64,000 bases of DNA from Rhodospirillales bacterium URHD0017. GTDB taxonomy: Bacteria; Pseudomonadota; Alphaproteobacteria; Reyranellales; Reyranellaceae. The notes under the pieces were generated by a model that saw only the letters and a list, made by a program, of their open reading frames with translations, was not told where the DNA came from and searched no databases. Location of the stretch: the NCBI GenBank assembly GCA_900110395.1, contig FODP01000014.1:162362-226361 (forward strand). Reading direction: 5' to 3'. The position numbers and the translations under genes are program-made. This document shows positions 47,755-55,730 of this stretch, piece after piece (the stretch's first letter is position 1; each line of letters starts with the position of its first letter).

Positions 47755-49896
47755 ATGGCGGACGGCGTGGTGGGGGCGCGTGCCTGGATCCTGGATCAGC
47801 TCGATGCCGAGCGCAGCCGCTGGATGCTGTGGCTGCCGGTCGCGCTGGGTCTTGGCATCGCGATCTACTTCGAGTTGCCGAGCGAGCCCGCCCTGTGGCT
47901 CGGCCCGGCGCTCGCCGCCGCGGCACTCGCGCTGGTGTTCTTCGCGCCGGCCGGCAGCCTCGCCCGCGCCGTGGCGATCGGCCTGGTCGCGGCCGCCGTG
48001 GGCTTTGGCCTGATCGCCTGGCGCACGACAAGCCTCGCCGCGCCGACGCTCAGCCGGCCCCTGTTCAACGTCAACGTCGAAGGCCGGATCGCCGACATCC
48101 AGCGCCTGCCCGAGGGCGTGCGCGTCGTGCTGGAGGCCGTGCGCCTGAAAGGCAACGGCGCGCCGCCGCCCGAGCTGACGCCGGTGCGGCTGCGCGTGTC
48201 GCTCAGCAAGGGCGCGCCGCCGCTGCATGTCGGCGACCGCATCCTGGTGCTGGCCAACATCTCGCCGCCCGCAGGCCCGGCGGCGCCCGGCGCCTTCGAT
48301 TTCCAGCGCGTCGCCTGGTATCAGCAGCTCGGCGCCGTGGGCTATGCGCTGGCTCCCGCCGCGGTGATCGAGCCCGGCAAGCCCGACGGCTTCGTGCGCG
48401 CCGTCGACGCCCTGCGCGCCGACGTGGTCGAGCGCATCATGAAGGCGCTGCCCGGCCCCGAAGGCGGCGTGGTCGCGGCCCTGCTGGCGGGCGAGCAGAC
48501 CGCGGTCGACAAGGACATCACCCAGGCCATGCGCGATTCGGGCCTGGCCCACATCCTGTCGATCTCGGGCCTGCACATCGTGTTCGTCGTCGCCCTCGTC
48601 ATGGGCCTGGTGCGCCATGGCATCGCGCTTGTGCCGCCGCTTGCGCTGCGCATCGATGCCAAGAAGATCGCTGCCGTGCTCGCGCTGATGGTGGCGCTGT
48701 TCTACACCGCGCTCGCGGGCGCCCCCGTTCCGGCGCAGCGTGCCTGCGCCATGGCGGGCTTCGCACTGCTCGCCATCCTGCTCGACCGCACGGCCCTGTC
48801 GCTCCGGTTGGTCGCCTGGTCGGCGGTGATCGTGCTCGCCGTCGCGCCCGAATCGCTGACCGGTGCGTCGTTCCAGATGTCGTTCGCCGCCGTCGTCGCC
48901 CTGATCGCGGCATGGGAGGCGGCGGCCGGCTGGCGGCGACGCCTGCACGAGCGTGCCGACCGCGCGCGCCATCGCTGGCTCTGGCGGCTCGCCGCCGCCG
49001 TCGCGGCCAGCCTCGCCACCACCTTGATCGCCTCGATCGCGACCGGCGCTTTTGCCGCCTACCACTTCAACCGCCTGTCGCTGCTCGGCGTCGTCGCCAA
49101 TCTTCTGGGTGTGCCGCTCACCGGCTTCTGGATCATGCCGTGGGGTCTTTTGGCCATGCTGCTGATGCCGTTCGGGCTGGAGCGCTTCGCCCTGGTGCCC
49201 ATGGGCTGGGGCGTCGAGGGGCTGAATGCCATCGCCAGGTACGTCGGCAGCTGGCCGGACGCGGCGACCCTGGTGCCGTCGATGCCGGGCGCCAGCCTGT
49301 GGCTGATCACCGTCGGCGGCCTGTGGTTCTCGCTGTGGCGCCGCGGCTGGCGTCTCGCCGGATTGCCGGTCGTCGTGTTCGGCCTGCTGCTCGGCCCGCC
49401 AACGGCGCCTGACCTCTTGATGAGCGACGATGGCCGCGTGCTCGGCCTGCGCGATGAGAAGGGCGTGGTCCACGTCGCCTCCTCGCGCGTCGATCGCTTC
49501 GTCGCCGACACCTGGGCGCGGCGCAGCGGCCAGGAGGGCGCCAAGCGCTGGCTCGCCAGCGCCGACGAGGAGGCGGCAGGCTTGGGATGCCGCACCGGGC
49601 TCTGCCGCTGGCGCAAGGGGCCATGGCGCATTGCCCTGGTGAGCGACGATCGCCGCCTCGCCGAGGCCTGCGCCAACGCCGACATCGTGCTGTCGACGGT
49701 CGACGCACAGGGCCGCTGCCGCGGGCCGCGGCTGGTGATCGACCGCCGCGACGCCTGGCGCGAAGGCGCCCAGGCATTGTGGCTCGACGAGCAGGGCGTG
49801 CGCCGCGAGACCGCTAATGCCCGCCGTGGCGACCGGCCGTGGGTGCCGGGCAGCCCGAGCCGCCAAGCGGCGCCTGTGAAGGCTCCAGGGGCCTGA
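47755..49896 (+). CDS. comEC: ComEC/Rec2-family DNA-uptake membrane protein
   Basis: Inner-membrane channel family for DNA import in natural transformation. 713 residues. N-terminal helices and an OB-like DUF4131 region (FNVNVEGRIADIQRLPEGV, near residue 105), then the competence domain with AGEQTAVDKDITQAMRDSGL and HILSISGLHIVFVVALVMG (near residues 240-285) and about ten helices. The C-terminal 170 residues are soluble but lack the zinc motif of the metallo-beta-lactamase domain found in Bacillus ComEC. Divergent from gltX and followed by lexA on the opposite strand, a common alphaproteobacterial locus. Confidence 0.92.
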   Translation: MADGVVGARAWILDQLDAERSRWMLWLPVALGLGIAIYFELPSEPALWLGPALAAAALALVFFAPAGSLARAVAIGLVAAAVGFGLIAWRTTSLAAPTLSRPLFNVNVEGRIADIQRLPEGVRVVLEAVRLKGNGAPPPELTPVRLRVSLSKGAPPLHVGDRILVLANISPPAGPAAPGAFDFQRVAWYQQLGAVGYALAPAAVIEPGKPDGFVRAVDALRADVVERIMKALPGPEGGVVAALLAGEQTAVDKDITQAMRDSGLAHILSISGLHIVFVVALVMGLVRHGIALVPPLALRIDAKKIAAVLALMVALFYTALAGAPVPAQRACAMAGFALLAILLDRTALSLRLVAWSAVIVLAVAPESLTGASFQMSFAAVVALIAAWEAAAGWRRRLHERADRARHRWLWRLAAAVAASLATTLIASIATGAFAAYHFNRLSLLGVVANLLGVPLTGFWIMPWGLLAMLLMPFGLERFALVPMGWGVEGLNAIARYVGSWPDAATLVPSMPGASLWLITVGGLWFSLWRRGWRLAGLPVVVFGLLLGPPTAPDLLMSDDGRVLGLRDEKGVVHVASSRVDRFVADTWARRSGQEGAKRWLASADEEAAGLGCRTGLCRWRKGPWRIALVSDDRRLAEACANADIVLSTVDAQGRCRGPRLVIDRRDAWREGAQALWLDEQGVRRETANARRGDRPWVPGSPSRQAAPVKAPGA

Positions 49897-49898
49897 GC

Positions 49899-50153
49899 CT
49901 ACCAGTAAGCAGTGAACGGCTGATCGGGCTTCATCTCCCATAGGACGTTCACGGTCACCCAGCGGCCGTTGAAGCGGGAGAGATGCCGGTAGTCGATCCA
50001 GGTCGCGGCAATCACCTTGGCACTGGCAGCATTCAGGAACACGTCGAGCACGATCACGTCCTGCTGGCGCTCGGCCGCAGGCGTCGGGCGTTGCGCCGTC
50101 TCGCGGGTGAACTGGGTGAGGGGGCAGTATGGTCGCTGGTGCTCATGACAACG
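49899..50153 (-). pseudogene. Remnant of an NTF2-like (putative lumazine-binding) protein gene
   Basis: On the minus strand a frame is open from 50153 to a TAG at 49899-49901 but has no usable start. Its last 50 codons read like the C-terminus of the NTF2-like lumazine-binding family: DVIVLDVFLNAASAKVIAA, then TWIDYRHLSRFNGRWVTVNV and LWEMKPDQ. The N-terminal two thirds expected for the family are missing. It ends three bases from the comEC stop. Called a 5'-truncated pseudogene. Confidence 0.6.
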
Positions 50154-50156
50154 CTA

Positions 50157-50378
50157 GGGCGCCATGACGATCGGGGCGCCCGCCAGCAAACGGCGACTTG
50201 GTGGCCTGGCGGGTACTGCAAACACGACGGCGCACAGGCCGGCACGGCATCCGGGCGCCGTGGAATTCAGATGAACGATGCATAGAGCAGAGCCGCCGGT
50301 TGGCGAGCGCCAGCCGAATATAACTGAAGTGCTGTTATTTGGCAACTACAGTCTTGGAGCCGCGCGCTCCTGCAAAGA
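50157..50378. other. Non-coding gap between decayed gene and lexA
   Basis: No intact gene is recognisable. The part next to lexA has a small stem (GGAGC/GCTCC around a GCGCG loop, 50357-50371), which on the minus strand lies just after the lexA stop and could be a weak terminator without a clear T-run. The rest may be debris of the decayed NTF2-like gene. Confidence 0.3.
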
Positions 50379-51119
50379 CTAGTTGTAGCGGCGGTAGAGC
50401 CCGGCCAGCTTGCCCTGGATCTTGACCCGGTCGGGGCCGAAGATCCGCGTCTCGTAGGCAGCGTTGGCGGGTTCGAGCGCGATCGAGGCGCCCTTCTTGC
50501 GCAGGCGCTTCAGCGTCGCCTCGGTGTCGTCGATCAGGGCGACGACGATCTCGCCCGATTCGGCGGTGTCGGCGCTCTTGATGATGGCGATGTCGCCGTT
50601 CTGGATGCCGGCCTCGACCATCGAATCGCCTTGCACCTCCAGGCAGTAGTGCGCGCCCGAGCTCAGGAGCGTGACGGGCACGTCGACGGTCGTGGAGTTG
50701 TCGCGCAGCGCCTCGATCGGCGTGCCGGCGGCGATGCGGCCGTAGAGCGGCAGGCTGAGCGCCTGGGCCTCGTTGGCGACCTGGATGGCGCCGGCGAGCG
50801 GCACCTTCTCGCCGCGGATGATCTGCGGCACGAAGCCCTCGCGGCTCTCGGCCAGGCCCGGCCGGCTGAGCAGGGGCGTGACGTTGGCTGCCGGCATGGC
50901 CGCAGCATCGGGCAGCTTCAGAACCTGCAGAGCCCGCGCACGATGCGGCAGGCGACGCAGGAATCCGCGCTCCTCGAGGCCAGTGATCAGCCGATGGATG
51001 CCCGACTTCGATTTCAGGTGCAGCGCCTCCTTCATCTCGTCGAAGGAGGGCGACACCCCATCGTCGTTGAGGCGCTTGTTGATGAACATCAGCAGTTCAT
51101 TTTGCTTGCGGGTTAACAC
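50379..51119 (-). CDS. lexA: SOS repressor LexA
   Basis: Represses DNA-damage genes and self-cleaves when RecA is activated. I start at GTG 51119, giving the conserved N-terminus (V)LTRKQNELLMFINKRL, after a GGGGAGAAG site; the open frame further upstream is not conserved. 246 residues: winged-helix domain with SPSFDEMKEALHLKSKSGIH, a longish linker, Ala-Gly cleavage site in YGRIAAGTPIEAL, catalytic serine in VQGDSMVEAGI and lysine in DDTEATLKRLRK. A perfect SOS box overlaps its promoter, so it is autoregulated. Follows moeA on the same strand. Confidence 0.96.
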   Translation of the reverse strand: MLTRKQNELLMFINKRLNDDGVSPSFDEMKEALHLKSKSGIHRLITGLEERGFLRRLPHRARALQVLKLPDAAAMPAANVTPLLSRPGLAESREGFVPQIIRGEKVPLAGAIQVANEAQALSLPLYGRIAAGTPIEALRDNSTTVDVPVTLLSSGAHYCLEVQGDSMVEAGIQNGDIAIIKSADTAESGEIVVALIDDTEATLKRLRKKGASIALEPANAAYETRIFGPDRVKIQGKLAGLYRRYN

Positions 51120-51176
51120 CGTCTTCTCCCCAGACTGCCTACCAGATTTCGGAACAAATCCTGAAACCCGACACAT

Positions 51177-51205
51177 GTTCTAGTTTAGTTCTTTCACAAT
51201 GTCAA
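51177..51205 (-). promoter_or_regulatory. lexA promoter with alphaproteobacterial SOS box
   Basis: On the minus strand -35 TTGACA (51205-51200, perfect) and -10 TAGAAC (51182-51177) are separated by 17 bases. GTTC at 51177-51180 and GTTC at 51188-51191 are separated by seven bases, the exact alphaproteobacterial LexA site GTTC-N7-GTTC (read GAAC-N7-GAAC on the minus strand). The box covers the -10 and part of the spacer, so LexA would block polymerase. A second imperfect half-site pair, GAAC-N7-GAAA, starts at 51152. Confidence 0.88.
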
Positions 51206-51248
51206 CTTATCCCGAGGATACCGGGGATGATGCACGGCCAGGGAAGAC

Positions 51249-52472
51249 TCAGTAGGCGCCGGGGAGAACGGAAAGATCGATGACCTGCACGGTGTCTCCG
51301 GCTGTGCGCGCCGGGTCGTGGGGCGGCCGGACCAGCAGCGCGGACGACCAGGCCAGCACCGACAACATGGAGCTGTCCTGCAGCGCATGCGGCATGACCA
51401 CGAGGCCGGCGTCCGTCCGGGTGAGCTTGGAGCGGACGTAGTCCTCGCGGATGTCGTTGGCCTTCACGTCGATGGCAAGCCGCGCCGGCTGGGTGGTCAC
51501 CAGGTCGCCCGGCTGGCCAAGCATGCGGTCGATGGCCGGCTTCAGGAACAGGAGCGCGCAGACCATGGTCGACACCGGGTTGCCGGGCAGCCCGAGCACG
51601 CGGGCGCGGTCCCTGGCGGCGAACATCATCGGTTTGCCGGGGCGCATCGCGATGCGCCAGAAATCCATGGCGAAGCCCTGCGCCTTGAGCGCGGCCTGTA
51701 CGAGGTCATGGTCGCCCACCGAGGCGCCGCCCAGGGTGATCAGGAGGTCGTGCTGGGCGCCGGCGGCGATGCGGTCCTGAATCAGGGCGGCGTCGTCGCG
51801 CGCGATGTCGAACAGGGTGGGCTCGCCGCCCCAGGCGCGCACCAGCGCCGCCACGGCGATGCCGGAAGAGGAGACGATCTGGTTGCGGCCGACCGGCTCG
51901 CCCGGCATCACCAGCTCATCGCCCGTCGACAGGATGGCCACCCGCGGCTTGCGATGCACCGACAGCCACGGCAGGTTCATTGCCGCCGCCAGCGCCACGT
52001 CGCGCGTGGTCAGCGTGCGGCCGACGGCGAACGGCCGGTCGCCCGCCGTGAAGTCGAGGCCGGCCTTGCGGATGTGGCGGCCGATGATCGGCGCCTCGAG
52101 GATGGTGATCTTGTTGCCGTCCGCCTTTGTGTCTTCCTGGATGACGATGGCGTCGGCGCCCATGGGCAACGGCCCACCGGTGAAGATGCGCACCGTCTCG
52201 CCGGGCTTCAGTGCATGGTCGTAGGAGCCGCCGGCCGGCGCCTGGCCGACCAGCGTCAGCGTCGTCGGTGCGGCCGGAACGTCCTCGACGCGCACGGCAT
52301 AGCCGTCCATGGCCGAGAGATCGGCGGGCGGCTGGGTCAGCCGTGCTTGGGGCGACTGCGCGAGCACGCGGCCGGCGGCATCGGCGACGGACACCATCTC
52401 GGCGGGCAGCGCGTCGAAGGCCGCGATCACGCGGGCATGGGCGTCGCGAACGGAGAGAAGCGGGCTAGCCAT
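51249..52472 (-). CDS. moeA: Molybdopterin molybdenumtransferase
   Basis: Inserts molybdate into adenylylated molybdopterin. 407 residues. Motifs: SAMDGYAVR near residue 53, FTGGPLPMGADAIVIQED, LSTGDELVMPGEPVGRNQIV, ITLGGASVGDHDLVQAAL near residue 246 and LGLPGNPVSTMVCALLF near residue 292. The C-terminal domain IV is present. It overlaps moaC by eight bases, so the two cofactor genes are coupled, and it precedes lexA. Confidence 0.95.
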   Translation of the reverse strand: MASPLLSVRDAHARVIAAFDALPAEMVSVADAAGRVLAQSPQARLTQPPADLSAMDGYAVRVEDVPAAPTTLTLVGQAPAGGSYDHALKPGETVRIFTGGPLPMGADAIVIQEDTKADGNKITILEAPIIGRHIRKAGLDFTAGDRPFAVGRTLTTRDVALAAAMNLPWLSVHRKPRVAILSTGDELVMPGEPVGRNQIVSSSGIAVAALVRAWGGEPTLFDIARDDAALIQDRIAAGAQHDLLITLGGASVGDHDLVQAALKAQGFAMDFWRIAMRPGKPMMFAARDRARVLGLPGNPVSTMVCALLFLKPAIDRMLGQPGDLVTTQPARLAIDVKANDIREDYVRSKLTRTDAGLVVMPHALQDSSMLSVLAWSSALLVRPPHDPARTAGDTVQVIDLSVLPGAY

Positions 52473-52947
52473 TCCACATCCCCGATTTGCCGCCCGACTT
52501 ATGGAGGAGCCGGACGTCGGAAATCACCATGCCGCGGTCGACCGACTTGCACATGTCATAGACGGTCAGCGCCGCGACCGACGCGGCTGTGAGCGCCTCC
52601 ATCTCGACGCCGGTGCGGCCCTTGAGCTTGCAGGTCGCCTCGATGTCGACGGCGTTGCGCTTGGTATCGAGCGTCAGTTTCAGGTCGACCGAGCTGAGCG
52701 CCAGCGGATGGCAGAGCGGGATCAGGTCGGGCGTCTTCTTGGCGGCCATGATGCCGGCAAGCTGCGCCACCGCCAGCACGTCGCCCTTGGCGGCCTTCTT
52801 TGCGGCAATCAGCTTCAGCGTCGCCGGCTGCATGGTGACGCTGGCGCGCGCCACGGCGACGCGCTCGGTGATCTCCTTGCCCCCCACATCGACCATGTGC
52901 GCGTTGCCGCGTTCGTCGAAGTGCGTGAGCGTCTTTTTCCTGCTCAT
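52465..52947 (-). CDS. moaC: Cyclic pyranopterin monophosphate synthase accessory protein MoaC
   Basis: Converts the MoaA product to cyclic pyranopterin monophosphate in molybdenum-cofactor synthesis. 160 residues from the ATG at 52947, which overlaps the trpC stop by four bases. Active-site blocks: LIPLCHPLALSSVDL near residue 75, GVEMEALTAASVAALTVYDM near residue 112, and CKSVDRGMVISDVRLLHKSG. The N-terminus FDERGNAHMVDV is standard. Confidence 0.96.
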   Translation of the reverse strand: MSRKKTLTHFDERGNAHMVDVGGKEITERVAVARASVTMQPATLKLIAAKKAAKGDVLAVAQLAGIMAAKKTPDLIPLCHPLALSSVDLKLTLDTKRNAVDIEATCKLKGRTGVEMEALTAASVAALTVYDMCKSVDRGMVISDVRLLHKSGGKSGMWNG

Positions 52948-53741
52948 GCCGCCTTCGCCAGGATCTCGCGCACGGCCGCTTCGACGTCGGGCTTGCGCAT
53001 GAAACTCTCGCCGATCAGGAAGGCCGAGGCGCCGACCTTGGCCATGCGCAGAAGGTCGGCCGGCGAGCCGAGCCCACTCTCGGCCACCAGCACGCGGTCC
53101 TTGGGCACCATCGGGGCGAGCTGTTCGGTGGTGGCAAGATCGACCGCCAGCGTCTTGAGGTTGCGGTTGTTGACGCCGATCAGATCGCTGTCGATTTTCA
53201 ACGCCCGCTCGAGCTCGCTGGCATCGTGCACCTCGACCAGCACGTCCATGCCCCATTTGTGCGCGAGCTCTGCCAGCGCGGCGGCCGACCGATCGTCGAG
53301 GCAGGCCATGATCAGGAGGATGCAGTCGGCGCCCAGCGCGCGCGCCTCGACCACCTGGTAGGGATCGATCATGAAGTCCTTGCGCAGCACCGGCAGTCGC
53401 GTGGCGTCGCGCGCCTGGCGCACGAACTCGTCCTTGCCCTGGAAGTAGGGCTCGTCGGTCAGCACCGACAGGCACGTCGCACCGCCGCGTTCATAGGCGC
53501 GGGCGAGGGCAGGCGGGTCGAAGTCGGGGCGGATCAGCCCCTTGCTCGGCGAGGCCTTCTTGATCTCGGCGATCAGGCCGTAGTGGCCCGCGGCGATGGT
53601 CGCCTTGAGCGCCTTGGCGAAGCCGCGCGGCGAATCGGTGTCGCGCGCCAACGCCTCGACCATGCGCAGCGGCCTCTGCGCCATGCGACCGCCGACGTGG
53701 CTGCGCTTGCGGGCGACGATCTTGTCGAGCGTGTCGCTCAT
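52944..53741 (-). CDS. trpC: Indole-3-glycerol phosphate synthase
   Basis: Fourth step of tryptophan synthesis. 265 residues, TIM barrel: LIAEIKKASPSKGLI (about residue 57), VLRKDFMIDPYQVVEARALG, LVEVHDASELERAL, LIGVNNRNLKTLAVDL, LVAESGLGSPADL and FLIGESFMRK. Monofunctional, without a TrpF domain. It overlaps trpD upstream and moaC downstream by four bases each. Confidence 0.96.
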   Translation of the reverse strand: MSDTLDKIVARKRSHVGGRMAQRPLRMVEALARDTDSPRGFAKALKATIAAGHYGLIAEIKKASPSKGLIRPDFDPPALARAYERGGATCLSVLTDEPYFQGKDEFVRQARDATRLPVLRKDFMIDPYQVVEARALGADCILLIMACLDDRSAAALAELAHKWGMDVLVEVHDASELERALKIDSDLIGVNNRNLKTLAVDLATTEQLAPMVPKDRVLVAESGLGSPADLLRMAKVGASAFLIGESFMRKPDVEAAVREILAKAA

Positions 53742-54763
53742 GCGCAGATCCTTTGCAGGGTGGCGAGCGCGTGCGCCGCCTTGCCGTTGTCGATCGATTG
53801 AATGGCGAGTTCAGCGCCCTGCTTGAGGTCGGCTGCCTTGCCCGCGACCATCAGCGCCGCCGCACTGTTCAGCACGACGATGTCGCGGAACGCGTTCTTC
53901 TCGCCGCGCAGCACGCCCTTGATGGCTTCGGCGTTGTGCGCGGCGTCGGCGCCCTTGAGATCGGCGATCGAGGCGCGCTTCACGCCGACATCCTCCGGCG
54001 CGATCTCGATCTCGCGCACCTTGCCGTCCTCGAGGGAGGCCGCCCAGCTCCTGGTCGTGGTGGTGAGCTCGTCCATGCCGTCCTGGCCGTGCACGACCAG
54101 GGCGCGCTCGAGCCCGAGCTGGCCCAGCGCCTCGGCCACCGGCTTCAGCCAGCGGCGATCGAACACGCCGACGAGCTGGCGCTTCACCGTGGCCGGGTTC
54201 GACATCGGCCCCAGCAGGTTGAAGATGGTGCGATTGGGCGCGAGCTCGACGCGCGGGCCGGCGACGTTGCGCATGGCGCCGTGATGGCGCGGCGCCATCA
54301 GGAAGCAGATGCCGGCCTCGACCAGCGCCTGCTCGAGCTTCTCGATCGGCAATTCCAGTCCGATGCCAAGCGCCGACAGCACGTCGGCCGCGCCCGACTT
54401 GGACGTGAAGGCGCGGTTGCCGTGCTTGGCCACCGGAACGCCGGCGCCGGCGACGACGAAGGCCGAGCACGAGGAGACGTTGTAGGTCCCGTGGTGGTCG
54501 CCGCCGGTACCGACGATGTCGATGGCCCCCGCGGGCGCCTTCACGCCCTGCATCTTGGCGCGCAACGCGCGGGCGCCGCCGGCCAGCTCCTGGGCGGTCT
54601 CGCCGCGCACCTTCAGGCCCATCAGGAAGGCGCCCATCTGGGCCGGGGTGGCGTCGCCCGAGGTCATGATGTCGAAGGCGCGCTCGGCTTCACCGATGGA
54701 AAGCGTCTCGCCGTTGCCCACCTTGGCCAGAAGTCCGCGAAAATCGTCGATGTCGCCGCTCAC
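53738..54763 (-). CDS. trpD: Anthranilate phosphoribosyltransferase
   Basis: Joins anthranilate and PRPP. 341 residues with a GTG start. The PRPP loop is seen in DIVGTGGDHHGTYNVSSCS near residue 82, then KHGNRAFTSKSGAADVLSAL near residue 113 and TIFNLLGPMSNPA near residue 180. First gene of trpD-trpC-moaC-moeA-lexA. The usual upstream trpG is not adjacent: a metal-binding protein gene diverges from this point. Confidence 0.96.
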   Translation of the reverse strand: MSGDIDDFRGLLAKVGNGETLSIGEAERAFDIMTSGDATPAQMGAFLMGLKVRGETAQELAGGARALRAKMQGVKAPAGAIDIVGTGGDHHGTYNVSSCSAFVVAGAGVPVAKHGNRAFTSKSGAADVLSALGIGLELPIEKLEQALVEAGICFLMAPRHHGAMRNVAGPRVELAPNRTIFNLLGPMSNPATVKRQLVGVFDRRWLKPVAEALGQLGLERALVVHGQDGMDELTTTTRSWAASLEDGKVREIEIAPEDVGVKRASIADLKGADAAHNAEAIKGVLRGEKNAFRDIVVLNSAAALMVAGKAADLKQGAELAIQSIDNGKAAHALATLQRICA

Positions 54764-54821
54764 CAGAACCCCGTCATTTTGCCCCTTGCCGGGCGGGCCG
54801 GCGGGCGCGTAGCTATATCAC

Positions 54822-55022
54822 ATGGCTCAAGAACTCATCCTCAAGGTCACCGGCATGGATTGCGACGGCTGCGTAAAGGCCGTCACGCGTGCCGCCACGG
54901 GTGCGGGCACCGCGCCCCTCTCCGTCGATCTCAAGAGCGGCGAGATGCGCCTGCCGGCCGGCGCCGACCTGCCCGCGATCGCCAAGGCGATCCAGCGCGC
55001 AGGGTTCGGCGTCGCCTCCTGA
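54822..55022 (+). CDS. Heavy-metal-associated (HMA/CopZ-like) protein
   Basis: A single HMA domain of 66 residues with the metal-binding motif GMDCDGC (residues 11-17) and a ferredoxin-like beta-alpha-beta fold pattern. Such proteins chaperone copper or similar ions to P-type ATPases, none of which is in the window. Divergent from trpD. TAGCTA lies nine bases before the ATG, which would suit a leaderless transcript, but I am not sure of it. Confidence 0.85.
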   Translation: MAQELILKVTGMDCDGCVKAVTRAATGAGTAPLSVDLKSGEMRLPAGADLPAIAKAIQRAGFGVAS

Positions 55023-55214
55023 GCCAATAACTCCAGTATAGAACGGACTGCGAACAAAAGCCAGCCCAAAAGGGTGTGGCTTGTATCGCCATGCGCGTGC
55101 TCGCAGGGGAGTTTTTGCGCGCCGTAGGGCGCGGAAAGACAGTTTTCGCCGATACCCCCCTGATCAAAGATAGTGTCATTTTATCAATAGGTTAGTCGTC
55201 TATGGCAGGCCATC
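55023..55214. other. Intergenic region upstream of the marR operon
   Basis: The gap between the HMA gene and marR (243 bases in total) is noticeably A+T-richer than neighbouring genes. No coding frame in it looks real. Its right end carries the promoter and operator listed next. Confidence 0.4.
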
Positions 55215-55242
55215 TTGCGAAAGTGATAAGCAAGCTTATATT
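55215..55242 (+). promoter_or_regulatory. marR-emrAB promoter with overlapping operator
   Basis: TTGCGA at 55215-55220 and TATATT at 55237-55242 are 16 bases apart. A perfect inverted repeat, ATAAGC-AA-GCTTAT at 55226-55239, lies between them and runs into the -10, the expected place for a MarR dimer to repress. The marR start is 24 bases beyond the -10. Confidence 0.65.
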
Positions 55243-55265
55243 AGGGGAGCTTAGGAAATAGGAAC

Positions 55266-55730
55266 ATGGACGATCTCGACCATAATCTCGGCTTTCTCCT
55301 GCACGACGTGGCGCGCCTGATGCGCAAGCGTTTCGAGCAGAACGCGCGCGATCTCGGACTGACCCGGTCGCAGTGCCAGGTGCTGGCCCATCTGGCGCGC
55401 AACGAGGGCATCCATCAGGGCGCGCTGGCCGAGCTGCTCGAGATCGAGCCGATCACGCTCACCCGCATCGTCGACCGGCTCGAGGAGGCGGGGCTGGTCG
55501 AGCGGCTGCTTCATCACAAGGACCGCCGCGTGCGCCTGCTGCGGCTCACCAAGGCCGCCCATCCGCTGATCGACGACATCTTCGCCATCGGCGCGCTGAC
55601 CCGCGGCGAGGCGCTCCACGGCGTCTCGGAGGGCGAGCGCGATCGGCTGTTCGACGTCCTGAGCAGCATGAAGACCAATTTGTTGCGCCGGCTGGCAACG
55701 GCCGGCGAGAGGAAGGTGAGCCATGGCTAA
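55266..55730 (+). CDS. MarR-family transcriptional regulator
   Basis: Winged-helix dimeric repressor of 154 residues. The DNA-binding part runs LTRSQCQVLAHLARNEG, QGALAELLEIEPITLTRIVD and the wing VERLLHHKDRRVRLLRLT; flanking helices form the dimer interface. It overlaps emrA by eight bases and has a palindromic operator in its own promoter, so it most likely represses itself and the emrAB pump until a toxic ligand binds. Confidence 0.94.
   Translation: MDDLDHNLGFLLHDVARLMRKRFEQNARDLGLTRSQCQVLAHLARNEGIHQGALAELLEIEPITLTRIVDRLEEAGLVERLLHHKDRRVRLLRLTKAAHPLIDDIFAIGALTRGEALHGVSEGERDRLFDVLSSMKTNLLRRLATAGERKVSHG

Noticed and set aside
47668..49941. 757-codon open frame on the minus strand
   Set aside because: Antisense to comEC. 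The real minus-strand signal in the area is the NTF2-like remnant, which is in another frame.
54931..55179. 82-codon minus-strand frame between the HMA gene and marR
   Set aside because: Overlaps the HMA gene, Arg/Ser-rich, no ribosome site and no protein-like pattern.
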